Origin: Candidatus Anaerobiospirillum pullicola
GTDB lineage: Bacteria; Pseudomonadota; Gammaproteobacteria; Enterobacterales; Succinivibrionaceae
Length of the DNA: 54,768 nucleotides
Assembly: GCA_018884035.1 (NCBI GenBank)
Contig: JAHLFE010000058.1
Span: forward strand, 1 to 54,768
Direction: 5' to 3'
The notes under the pieces were generated by a model. It saw only the letters and a list, made by a program, of their open reading frames with translations. It did no database searches and was not told where the DNA came from. Below, piece after piece: positions 29,583 through 36,675 of this stretch. Made by a program: the position numbers and the translations under genes. The stretch's first letter is position 1; each line of letters starts with the position of its first letter.

Positions 29583-29980
29583 GGATCTGTGAACTTCCTT
29601 TAGAGCTTAACCGTGTCGTAGTTTCAGCACCTCGAGGCAGCAAAAACATGCCCCTTGCTAATCACGACGGGGTAAAGCTTAGCAAAAAGGAACGGCGCTG
29701 TCTGTGCGAAGAACCGAAAAAACGCAAGAATGCTGGCCGAGCAATAGAGCCGGAGGCTGCGTACAGGCGTTTGTAGGTCTGTGCTGCTCCTAAGGTCAGT
29801 TTGCAGTCAGGTTGGGATACTTACCAACGCTGGATGCTGCGGCCAAGAAGCAGAAGCAAAACAGGCAAACACAGGAGAACGAACAGTGGAAAAACGCAAG
29901 AACAGGAAAGTGAAGAACTGAGATGGATAAGAAAGGAGTTGCCGCTGGGACTAAGAACAGGGCATAGCAGAGAGAAGGTG

Positions 29981-30001
29981 AAGAAGAAGAAGAAGAAGAA
30001 G
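29981..30001. repeat. (GAA)7 microsatellite
   Basis: Uninterrupted GAA units in the rpmF-plsX spacer, read as (TTC)n on the strand of the flanking genes. Confidence 0.9.
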
Positions 30002-30062
30002 CGAAGAACACTTCTGGGCAGGCACCAGCGGAAATGGCTCCACTTACAATTGTGCCCGCCAG

Positions 30063-30094
30063 AAAAAACAAACGGAGCCAGAGCTCCGTTGTTT
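30063..30094 (-). terminator. Rho-independent terminator of rpmF
   Basis: On the minus strand CGGAGC-TCTG-GCTCCG is flanked by AAACAA and TTTGTTTTTT, giving a stem of about 12 bp and a strong T tract. It lies about 120 bp past rpmF. Confidence 0.85.
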
Positions 30095-30212
30095 GGTAGC
30101 TGCCATGCTACCGCTGTGCTAGTGCTACTTCCATGTAGCACCATCACTTGCCTGCAACAGCGATCGCTCTGCTGCAGTAATTACGACAGTGCGTAATGGC
30201 CGCAGTACTCGA

Positions 30213-30386
30213 CTACTTGATGTCGATGTACTTAACACCACGGTAGAAACCACTCTTGGTCATGTGGTGACGAATGTGCACTTCGTTGGTTTGTGGGTCA
30301 GTAGCTAACTGACGAGCAGATAAGGCATCGTGAGTACGACGCTTATCACGACGAGAACGGGACTGGTGGTTCTGAGGAACGGCCAT
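30213..30386 (-). CDS. rpmF: Ribosomal protein L32
   Basis: The small zinc-free L32 of gammaproteobacterial type. The 57-residue product begins MAVPQNHQSRSRRDKRR, continues with the THDALSARQLATDPQTNEVH segment and ends FYRGVKYIDIK. It matches E. coli L32 in length and layout. AGGAG lies 6 nt before the ATG. It follows yceD, as in most proteobacteria, but with its own strong promoter (30575-30603) and a leader of about 180 nt. Confidence 0.97.
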   Translation of the reverse strand: MAVPQNHQSRSRRDKRRTHDALSARQLATDPQTNEVHIRHHMTKSGFYRGVKYIDIK

Positions 30387-30416
30387 TGTAGTCTCCTAAA
30401 ATACAATGCAGTGCTC

Positions 30417-30505
30417 TAAAAGTCCTAGCAGCGGCCAAGGCCTCGCGCCTTATCCTCTTGCCTTCTGGACAGAACAAGCGCGCTTGCCTCTATCCTAGAC
30501 TTTTA
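30417..30505 (-). promoter_or_regulatory. Structured 5' leader of rpmF (candidate)
   Basis: Within the untranslated leader, TAAAAGTC..TAG on the minus strand pairs with CTAG..GACTTTTA (8+3 bp, one bulge), closing a domain with an inner CAAGCGCGCTTG palindrome (30475-30486). The structure ends about 30 nt before the L32 start. Autoregulation by L32 or growth-rate control is conceivable but only inferred. Confidence 0.4.
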
Positions 30506-30574
30506 CGCGATATCTTTTGATCAAAAAATATTCGTAACCAATGGGCTTTCCCAAGCCATGATCACGGACGCTGT

Positions 30575-30603
30575 ATTATAGGGAGTCGCTCCCCTTTTGA
30601 CAA
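30575..30603 (-). promoter_or_regulatory. Strong sigma-70 promoter upstream of rpmF
   Basis: TTGTCA (plus-strand 30598-30603, read in reverse) and a perfect TATAAT (30575-30580) are separated by exactly 17 bp. The spacer contains an operator-like inverted repeat, GGGAG-CGA-CTCCC. The promoter begins about 50 bp after the yceD stop. Confidence 0.75.
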
Positions 30604-30652
30604 GCATTCTGCAAAGAAAAATCGTCCCCCTCCTCGCGCCGCCGTCCGGCCC

Positions 30653-31204
30653 TTATTTATCAGCATCGCCCAGCTTGCCCTTCAGAGATGCAAGAGCTGC
30701 AAATGGATTGCTGCCCTCGTCCTCTTCAACCTCACCATACGACCAGCTATTGCCCGCTACCGCACACTCAGGTGAGTCCTCTGGGTGCTTCGGAAACGAT
30801 GGGATCTCTAAGATCAAGCTGTCCTCAATGAGGTTATAGAGGTCAATCTTGCCACTACCATCATCGTCGATGAATTCGTACTTGTGCTCAAGATGATAGG
30901 CTTTAGCACGCTCAAGGTCAGGGGTAAGCACGAAATCAAGCTCCAAATGCTCGACGTAATCATCGCCACAGCGCTGGCAAGTGAGCACCACATCAGCACT
31001 CACATGGCCCTTAATGAGGCGCATGCTGTTGAGATCATTCTCAAAGGACACATCAGCCAGAACATCACCCTCAAGGCGCACACAGCTTTGCGCTAAGCGT
31101 GGCAATAACGCGGCATCTAAGCGTGCTTGCTTATAGACGGAGTTGAGGGCAATGCTCTTGTCCAGATCAATCTCCTGAGGCAGCAACACCGAGGCAGTAG
31201 GCAT
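30653..31204 (-). CDS. yceD: YceD (DUF177) family protein
   Basis: A 183-residue protein of the DUF177/YceD family, usually encoded directly upstream of rpmF; a role in 23S rRNA or ribosome-linked metabolism has been proposed for the family. The start is ATG 31204 with GAGGAG 8 nt upstream; the longer frame adds 58 unsupported residues. The family Cys pair is present in VVLTCQRCGDDYVEHLELDF. The middle is acidic (EFIDDDGSGKIDLYNLIEDSLILEIP) and the C-terminal NPFAALASLKGKL motif is typical. A 7-bp-arm palindrome and a 17-bp tandem array lie upstream. Confidence 0.92.
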   Translation of the reverse strand: MPTASVLLPQEIDLDKSIALNSVYKQARLDAALLPRLAQSCVRLEGDVLADVSFENDLNSMRLIKGHVSADVVLTCQRCGDDYVEHLELDFVLTPDLERAKAYHLEHKYEFIDDDGSGKIDLYNLIEDSLILEIPSFPKHPEDSPECAVAGNSWSYGEVEEDEGSNPFAALASLKGKLGDADK

Positions 31205-31262
31205 GTTTATGTCTCCTCTTTTACTAAAGACCTTCAGGTCAGTGCTGGTGCACGGTTTTGTT

Positions 31263-31280
31263 GGTAGTAAACGTACTACC
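31263..31280. promoter_or_regulatory. Operator-like palindrome upstream of yceD
   Basis: GGTAGTA-AACG-TACTACC has perfect 7-bp arms. It is centred about 68 bp before the yceD start, a typical operator position for the first gene of the fatty-acid cluster. The regulator is unknown. Confidence 0.5.
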
Positions 31281-31315
31281 ACCATGCCCGCCGTCATTAT
31301 CGCAGAAAACAGCCA

Positions 31316-31383
31316 TCTGCTGAAAACAGCACCTTGCTGCAAACAACCACTTGCTAAGAGCAGCCACTTGCTGCACACAGCTG
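31316..31383. repeat. Four degenerate 17-bp tandem repeats (iteron-like)
   Basis: Four contiguous units with a period of exactly 17 bp: TCTGCTGAAAACAGCAC, CTTGCTGCAAACAACCA, CTTGCTAAGAGCAGCCA and CTTGCTGCACACAGCTG. They lie 112-180 bp upstream of yceD and about 140-205 bp upstream of the divergent secreted-protein gene. Confidence 0.7.
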
Positions 31384-31521
31384 CTCTGCGAGCGTATTAG
31401 GTCTATCCCAAGGTGTGGTTGCAGGGGGTTACCTTAAAGTGCAAGCGGACAAAAAGGAATTGCCCTTGCATGTTTGTGTGCATTCACCGCTAGCTGTCTA
31501 TTCAAGATAAGGAGAATTGCT

Positions 31522-32310
31522 GTGAAGAAATCTAAGCTGAAGTCACTGTGGCAACAGGCTGTGGCTACGGGTTGCATGGGATTAGGCTTATTAGGTCTGA
31601 GCACCTTCTTATCTACAGCCCAGGCTTACGAGATTAAGACCGTCTTCCACACCGAGCACTTTGCCATTAATCAGGTCATCTTAGGGCAAAACGAGACCTT
31701 AGATGGGCCAACGCAGTCCTCGATTACGGGCGACATCCAGACGCTGAACCGTAGCAATAAGCTCTACCAATCCACTACGGTGGTTTTCCCAGCAGGCTCC
31801 CCTGGCTACACCGGCCGCATCAACACTCCCATTGAGGGCGTGCTGACCATTAGCAACTACAACTCCAATAAGGATCGCATTTTCTTTGACACCAATGCGC
31901 AGTATGCGGCTAATGGTGGCCTCTATATTGGCTACGAGCAACTGTCGGAGATGATCAACCAAAAGGTCTTGAATACGCTCATAGGTGAGCTCAAAGACCT
32001 GCCGGTGGTATACACCGATGTGCCAGTCTCGGGCACGGGCTTTGACCCAACGACCAACTCGTTTTTCGTCACGGGTATCTCTGACGCCACCATTCTGGAC
32101 GCCCGTATTGACGACTCTACCTACTACACCAAAGAGACTTACTACAAGCTCAATAAGAGCTGCAAGGTAGACCTGCTCTTCTTTACGGATCGCATCGTGC
32201 CAAATATTCCGCTGTTTATCAGTGGTCGTGCGGCGATTAACCGCATTAACTGCACGCAACCTTTAGATCAGGCTCAGCAGCAACAGCCACCACAAACACA
32301 GCAACAGTAA
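31522..32310 (+). CDS. Secreted protein of unknown function
   Basis: I do not recognise this 262-residue protein. The start is GTG 31522, with AAGGAG 8 nt upstream. The first 35 residues form a signal peptide: basic KKSKLKS, a hydrophobic core, and AQA before Tyr36. The mature part is mostly beta-type sequence rich in Asn, Thr and Gly, with no membrane segment and two Cys (in NKSCKVD and RINCTQP) that could form a disulfide. It ends with a Gln/Pro-rich run. A periplasmic or surface-exposed location is likely. It stands alone between yceD and the SMR gene and has its own terminator. Confidence 0.72.
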   Translation: MKKSKLKSLWQQAVATGCMGLGLLGLSTFLSTAQAYEIKTVFHTEHFAINQVILGQNETLDGPTQSSITGDIQTLNRSNKLYQSTTVVFPAGSPGYTGRINTPIEGVLTISNYNSNKDRIFFDTNAQYAANGGLYIGYEQLSEMINQKVLNTLIGELKDLPVVYTDVPVSGTGFDPTTNSFFVTGISDATILDARIDDSTYYTKETYYKLNKSCKVDLLFFTDRIVPNIPLFISGRAAINRINCTQPLDQAQQQQPPQTQQQ

Positions 32311-32336
32311 CGCACATCACCGAACAGAGAGCAGAA

Positions 32337-32366
32337 GGCAGCAGAGATGCTGCCCTTTTGCTTTTT
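32337..32366 (+). terminator. Rho-independent terminator of the secreted-protein gene
   Basis: GGCAGCA-GAGA-TGCTGCC is a perfect 7-bp stem followed by CTTTTGCTTTTT. It lies 27 bp past the stop codon. Confidence 0.88.
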
Positions 32367-32509
32367 GGGCACGGCACAACTGTAAACAGCGCCGATTAGC
32401 CAACCGTGAGGCGGTCAGGGATAGTTGCTATGAGCTTGCAAGCAAGCACACCGAATCAAAATGAAGTGCCAAACAACGGTCTTACCCCCTACGTTTGCTC
32501 ACCATGTTG

Positions 32510-32541
32510 CTAATGCCTCAGCATCAAAAAAATCGCAAGGA
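32510..32541. repeat. 32-bp dispersed repeat, copy 2
   Basis: 31 of 32 positions equal 93-124. The copy lies immediately upstream of the SMR promoter, ending 22 bp before its -35. Confidence 0.75.
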
Positions 32542-32563
32542 TTAAGCAGTTCCGGCCATACGC

Positions 32564-32592
32564 TTGCTAACACCAGCCTTGCTTCGTATAAT
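32564..32592 (+). promoter_or_regulatory. Sigma-70 promoter of the SMR gene
   Basis: TTGCTA (32564-32569) and a perfect TATAAT (32587-32592) are 17 bp apart. Transcription should begin near 32599. Confidence 0.72.
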
Positions 32593-32606
32593 GACGTCCG
32601 CATTAT

Positions 32607-32646
32607 GATGTTGCAGTTATCTGCGGGTTTCCATACCTGCAACATC
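32607..32646 (+). promoter_or_regulatory. Perfect 10-bp leader hairpin of the SMR mRNA
   Basis: GATGTTGCAG pairs with CTGCAACATC across a 20-nt loop, starting about 8 nt from the predicted mRNA 5' end and ending 16 nt before the GAGGAG ribosome-binding site. It does not match the guanidine riboswitch patterns I know (no ACGR loops of guanidine-II). It may stabilise the mRNA or be a regulator target. Confidence 0.5.
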
Positions 32647-32675
32647 CGTCTGTTATGAGCCCGAGGAGATATGTT

Positions 32676-32999
32676 ATGTGGCTCACATGGACGTTGCTAC
32701 TTGTCGCTGTCGGAACTGAAATTGCTTGGGGTTTAAGCCTCAAAGCCTTGTCTTTTTATCATGCAGGCCGCCTGTTTTTGGCTCTGCCCCTAGTGCTCTC
32801 ACTTATTAATATGTACCTCTTGGCGCACGTGATGCGCGCACTTCCGGCCGGCCTTACCTACGCGGTGTGGACGGCTCTGGGCACCTTGGGGATCGTGATC
32901 GTGGGGGCGGTGCTCTTTCATGAAAGGTTAAGCCCATCACAGCTGATCTGCATCGGCCTGTGCGTGGCCGGTGTGGTGGGGCTTAAGGTGCTGTCATAA
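32676..32999 (+). CDS. sugE: Small multidrug resistance transporter, SugE/Gdx-like
   Basis: A 107-residue, four-TM SMR protein that functions as a dual-topology dimer. The essential glutamate sits in GTEIAWGLSLK; Glu-x-x-Trp at this place is typical of SugE/Gdx guanidinium exporters rather than EmrE. The block LPAGLTYAVWTALGTLG matches SugE LPVGTAYAVWTGIG. I choose ATG 32676, because GAGGAG lies 7 nt upstream, over an ATG 7 codons earlier that precedes this site. The substrate is inferred to be guanidinium or quaternary ammonium compounds. The gene is monocistronic with a good promoter. Confidence 0.88.
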   Translation: MWLTWTLLLVAVGTEIAWGLSLKALSFYHAGRLFLALPLVLSLINMYLLAHVMRALPAGLTYAVWTALGTLGIVIVGAVLFHERLSPSQLICIGLCVAGVVGLKVLS

Positions 33000-33287
33000 G
33001 GACGGACTGCGCCCTGAGGCACCAGCGAAGGGCGCGACCGCAGACCTCGCCGACAGGCAACAGGCAGAGCTTTATTTTTGCTTGATCCTAAGCTACGGCG
33101 TTCTGCCGCACTTTTTTCCCATCCGTCTTTCCCGCGCCTTACTGGCGCTCTTACTACCTGTAAGTGCTAGTACCTCCCCCCATACATCACCTCACATCAC
33201 CTCACCTCACCTCTAGCCATTTTCCCCCTACTTTCACCACCCACGCCCTTGCCCTAAGCCCAAAGGCATAAGCACACCACCATTGCC

Positions 33288-33521
33288 ATTATCTGACATC
33301 GTGGAGTTGAATCGTATTTATTTTTCCTGATAAATAAGCTGTTTTTGCTGTGTATCTCTAAACGAGCGCTAGCAAAATCACCGCTTTAGATGTGTTTTCG
33401 CTTAAGGTTGAGTCTCCATCTTTACCCGTGATCGATACCAGTAAGGGTAGCTACCCTGTGGTAAAGGCCATATATTAGCGGTTTCAGGAAAACCAAACTC
33501 AACTCCACGATGTCTGATTAT
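33288..33521. mobile_element. MITE-like element family 2, flanked by ATTAT
   Basis: CTGACATCGTGGAGTTGA at the left end is matched by the inverted TCAACTCCACGATGTCTG at the right, and pairing continues to TTTTCCTGA/TCAGGAAAA, about 38 bp of terminal inverted repeat. ATTAT flanks both ends (33288-33292, 33517-33521), as a 5-bp target duplication would. The interior of about 150 bp has no coding capacity and contains the palindrome AGGGTAGCTACCCT. Confidence 0.75.
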
Positions 33522-33698
33522 AGGGCCCGCGCGTGAAAGCCACTAAAAAAGCAGAACTTACTGTGCTGGGCTGGAGCTACTACTACTCTAAGGACGAGCC
33601 TGCGGCAGTGGTCTTAAGAGCCTATTGCGCATGGCAATGGCGCATCCTCCTCACCTTAACCTCCCGAAAAAACTTAGGTTCTTACTGGAGGAGAACTT

Positions 33699-33752
33699 AT
33701 GCCTGTGCCTACTCCACGCCCCATTTTCACTGCAAGAAATGTTGAAAAATGA
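33699..33752 (+). CDS. Putative 17-codon small ORF
   Basis: ATG 33699 follows GGAGGAG with 5-nt spacing, one of the best ribosome-binding sites in the window, yet the frame closes after 17 codons (MPVPTPRPIFTARNVEK). It could be a leader peptide, a small protein or the truncated start of a lost gene. The MITE-like element ends 180 bp upstream. Confidence 0.3.
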   Translation: MPVPTPRPIFTARNVEK

Positions 33753-34048
33753 CCGCTACAGGCGCTAAAACCCCATCTTTGGGTACCAGTGCACCACTAA
33801 AAAAACAATCCTCTCCTCACTCATTTTATCCCCTTGACGCCACACACATGGCTGCAGCCGTTTACCTATCAGCTATTTTCCCTTAACTTGTCTGCTAGTA
33901 TGTTAGTTTGCAGTTTTGAGCATCTAAATCTAGTTTTGTGACATCGCTAACGATTTTAAAGCCTCACTCTAGCGCTTACCTTTTTTCGCCTTACAATACC
34001 AACGTCGGCAAAAGATGTGGGATTCTTTCCTTTATCTTGTACAGCTGA

Positions 34049-34060
34049 CATACTTGTATG
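34049..34060. promoter_or_regulatory. Operator-like palindrome upstream of dctP
   Basis: CATAC-TT-GTATG is a perfect inverted repeat. CTTGTA occurs twice, exactly 17 bp apart (34036 and 34053). It lies about 480 bp upstream of dctP, so a regulatory role is uncertain. Confidence 0.3.
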
Positions 34061-34542
34061 GTAGTCCCGCTTAAGCCTCCCCGCTTACAGGGCCTCCACC
34101 TACAAGTAACAGAGGTGAAGACAAGTCCGTTACCTGCACCGACGGTCATTGTCGTGGATCTGGCTTTTATCTTTGGCTACCCTATTTTGAAAACAAGTCC
34201 TTTGCCGTGGGACTGGCTATTTTGAGGTTGTCAGCGCCTCTCTGAAGTCTTAGTGACCGAGAATAAGCGCACGGATAAAAGCGCATTTACCCATGCAATT
34301 ACCCATGCAATGACCAAGCGGACGGAGCGCTCCACCAACGAACAGCACCGTACAAGGCTTAAAGCTCTTAGTGCTTAAAGCTCCTTGCGTGTGCCCTTTG
34401 TTTGAAGTTGTCGAATCTTGGAGGATGCTGGACTTCAGCCTCTTAAGAGCAAGTACGAATACTGTGCGTCTTTAGCGGTGGGGATCAAAAGCTAAGCACG
34501 TATGCTCTTAAGTTTTGGTTTTAGTTCACGTTGTTTTTGTCT

Positions 34543-35535
34543 ATGAAGAAACTCTTATGCTCCGCTCTGGCTGTGGCTGTCGCTTCTTTAGTCCTGACTG
34601 GCTGCGGTGGTGACTCAAAGCAAATCATCCGTCTGTCTCACTCGCAAATCGAAACCCACCCAGACCACATTGGTGCCTTAGCTTTCAAGCAAGTCGTAGA
34701 GAGCAAGTTAGGCGACCAGTTCGAGGTGCAAATCTTCCCTAACGCCACCTTAGGCTCTAACGAAAAGGTGGTCGAGTTAATCAAGCAAGGCTCCGTGCAG
34801 TACCTCGTCGTTTCTACTGCTAACCTCGAGTCCTTCGATAAGCTCTATTCCCTCTTCTCCATCCCTTACCTCTTCACCTCTGAGGCTGCCTTTAACAAGT
34901 TCATCTCCGATCCTAAGGTTTTAGAGCAGCTGGGTGTTAACAGCAAGACCGACGGCTTCACTCCTGTGACCGCCTACACCGCTGGTACCCGTAACTTCTA
35001 CTCCAAGACCCCAATCCGCACGGTGGCTGACATCCAAGGCAAGAAGTTCCGTGTGCAAGCAGGCCCTGTGAACGTGGCTATGATGCAAGCCTTCGGCGGT
35101 GCTGCTACCCCAATGTCCTTCGGTGAGGTTTACTCCGCTCTGCAACAGTCCGTGATCGACGGTGCTGAGAACAACGAGCTGGCCTTAACCGACCAAAAGC
35201 ACGGTGAAATCTGCAAGTACTACACTTACGATCTCCACCAGATGTGCCCTGACCTCTTAATCGCCTCCAATACCTTCTTAGACAAGCTGACTCCTGAGCA
35301 ACGTGCCGTCTTTGACGAGGCCGCTGCCGCTTCGCAAAAGGCTGAGTTTGATGCTTGGAACAAGGCCGTAGCCGATGCTAAGCAAAAGGCTACCGAGATG
35401 GGCGTGGAATTCATTACTGTTGACGTCAACGAGTTCCGTAACAAGGTGCTGCCATTACACGAGCAGCTCTTAGCCGAAACTCCAGCTTTAAAGCCTCTGT
35501 ACGACGCTGCTACCGCTGCTAACAACGCACAGTAA
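34543..35535 (+). CDS. dctP: TRAP transporter solute-binding protein, DctP family
   Basis: The extracytoplasmic receptor of a TRAP transporter, which binds organic acids and delivers them to DctQM. I use ATG 34543, not a TTG four codons earlier; no clear ribosome-binding site precedes either. The signal peptide ends in a lipobox (LTGC, Cys21), predicting a lipoprotein. DctP landmarks are SHSQIETHPDH, FPNATLGSNEKVVELIKQG, a first Arg in AGTRNFY (Arg150), and GKKFRVQAGPVNVAMMQAFG with Arg170, the usual carboxylate-binding arginine. GEVYSALQQSVIDGAENN follows. The uxaC gene downstream suggests a hexuronate ligand; this is inference. Confidence 0.93.
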   Translation: MKKLLCSALAVAVASLVLTGCGGDSKQIIRLSHSQIETHPDHIGALAFKQVVESKLGDQFEVQIFPNATLGSNEKVVELIKQGSVQYLVVSTANLESFDKLYSLFSIPYLFTSEAAFNKFISDPKVLEQLGVNSKTDGFTPVTAYTAGTRNFYSKTPIRTVADIQGKKFRVQAGPVNVAMMQAFGGAATPMSFGEVYSALQQSVIDGAENNELALTDQKHGEICKYYTYDLHQMCPDLLIASNTFLDKLTPEQRAVFDEAAAASQKAEFDAWNKAVADAKQKATEMGVEFITVDVNEFRNKVLPLHEQLLAETPALKPLYDAATAANNAQ

Positions 35536-36144
35536 TCCACTTTTCACGCCTTTGGCGTGGGTGTGTGTAGGATCTTTTACTGCAAGTGAAACCTGCCCTA
35601 CCCACACCATCTTTGCTACAGAAACTGCCACGCTTTTAGGCTCACCCTAAAAGGTGCTGACCGTTAGTGAGGCTGGAGCAAAGTCACCTAACTTCCACCC
35701 CACAGTGAGTCGGTTTTAGCCTGCCACCGTGGGGTGCGCCGCAAGCTTCAGGGTGTCAGCTTACGGCCGCCTCTTTCCTGTTTTCTCAGCTATTACTTAC
35801 TACCCCCTGTTCTACTCCTGCCTTTAGATTAGCTACGGCTTGCTCTTTTGCTTTTTTAGCTATGTGCGTTCGTGCATGGCCTGCTTTGCTGTTGCCAAAA
35901 TACAGCAGCACAGAGCAATAAAACAGCATAAATAAGCCAAAGTACTTCTAAAGCTAGTTTAGACACAGCAGGTCGTAAACCAATAATGTCTTAAGACAAG
36001 GTTAGCCCCCTGTGGCTGGCAGCAAGAGCAAACAAGAACGCAGCAACACTTATTTAAGGTTAGGGACAACCCATGACTCTGCCTTAACGTCTTTGGTGGT
36101 AATGACCTTAAGTGCAGTCACAGCAATAGTGGAGTCACAATCTT
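35536..36144. other. 609-bp hairpin-rich spacer between dctP and dctQ
   Basis: Four inverted repeats lie in series: CACGCC/GGCGTG (35546-35560), GGTGTGTGTAGG/CCTACCCACACC (about 35562-35609), TTTTAGG/CCTAAAA (35635-35653) and CACCCCAC/GTGGGGTG (35697-35737). None has a long T tract. Such structures often stabilise the receptor mRNA or attenuate the membrane genes. No gene was seen. Confidence 0.55.
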
Positions 36145-36660
36145 ATGCAAGGACTACGTAAGATTCTTGATAAGACGATCATGACTTTCTGCGTCTTCCT
36201 CTTCATGATGATGACCGTAGTTGGTACATACCAGATCGTCACCCGTTACTTCTTTAACTCTCCTAGTACCATTTCCGAGGAGTTGATCACCTACAGCTTC
36301 ACTTGGCTGTCGATTTTATCGGCCGCTTGCGTGTTTGGTCAGCGTGGTCACCTGTGCATGGCCTTCGTGTACAACAAGTTCACCGGTGCCAAGCGCGTGT
36401 TCCTCGATATGTTCTCTGAGATTTTAGTGATGGTCACCGCCGTCTTCCTGCTCATCTACGGTGGTGCCATTATGACCGCTCAGAACATGTCGCAGTTAAC
36501 TGCCTCCTTGGGTGTCAGCATGGGCCTCATGTACGCCGTGCTGCCAATCTCTGGCGTCATCATCCTTATCTACGGCTTATTAAACCTCGCAGATATGGTG
36601 AAGAAGCTCAAGGATCCAAACCTTGATCAGTACGGCCTCAATGCCGAAGATAACGAGTAA
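36145..36660 (+). CDS. dctQ: TRAP transporter small membrane subunit, DctQ family
   Basis: A 171-residue, four-TM inner-membrane protein. DctQ landmarks are VVGTYQIVTRYFFNSPSTI, followed by SEELITYSFTWLSILSAA and FGQRGHLCMAFVYNK; the conserved Glu-Glu and Trp are present. It forms the transmembrane complex with DctM. GGAG lies about 10 nt upstream. It ends 15 bp before dctM, so the two are cotranslated from one message. Confidence 0.93.
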   Translation: MQGLRKILDKTIMTFCVFLFMMMTVVGTYQIVTRYFFNSPSTISEELITYSFTWLSILSAACVFGQRGHLCMAFVYNKFTGAKRVFLDMFSEILVMVTAVFLLIYGGAIMTAQNMSQLTASLGVSMGLMYAVLPISGVIILIYGLLNLADMVKKLKDPNLDQYGLNAEDNE

Positions 36661-36675
36661 GGGGGGAGAGCAAAC

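Larger units (their letters stand above)
29583..30212. other. 630-bp spacer between rpmF and plsX
   Basis: It contains the rpmF terminator (30063-30094) and a (GAA)7 microsatellite (29981-30001). Frames on both strands here are low-complexity and unsupported. A plsX promoter is expected here but not identified. Confidence 0.5.
31205..31521. other. Divergent spacer between yceD and a secreted-protein gene
   Basis: A 317-bp intergenic region with promoters expected in both directions. It holds the palindrome at 31263-31280 and the tandem array at 31316-31383. No -10/-35 pair was convincing. Confidence 0.5.
32311..32675. other. 365-bp spacer before the SMR gene
   Basis: It carries a terminator (32337-32366), the second copy of the 32-bp repeat (32510-32541), and the SMR promoter and leader hairpin. 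Confidence 0.6.
33000..34542. other. 1.54-kb spacer upstream of the TRAP genes
   Basis: It holds a CACCT/CACAT short repeat (33183-33213), a MITE-like element (33288-33521), a 17-codon frame with a strong ribosome-binding site (33699-33752) and an inverted repeat at 34049-34060 near a possible promoter. The duplicated ACCCATGCAAT (34289-34311) and CTTAAAGCTC (34358-34382) add local direct repeats. The 70-codon frame at 33533-33745 has no signature. Confidence 0.5.

Noticed and set aside
29801-30196. 131-codon plus-strand frame between plsX and rpmF
   Set aside because: It is Lys/Arg-rich because of the (GAA) microsatellite and crosses the rpmF terminator; no family pattern.
31316-31383. Replication origin
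   Set aside because: The 17-bp array is iteron-like, but there is no replication initiator gene, AT-rich unwinding region or DnaA box pattern nearby.
32588-32606. ATAATG/CATTAT hairpin as a riboswitch part
   Set aside because: It overlaps the -10 hexamer and lies mostly upstream of the predicted transcription start, so it would not be in the RNA.
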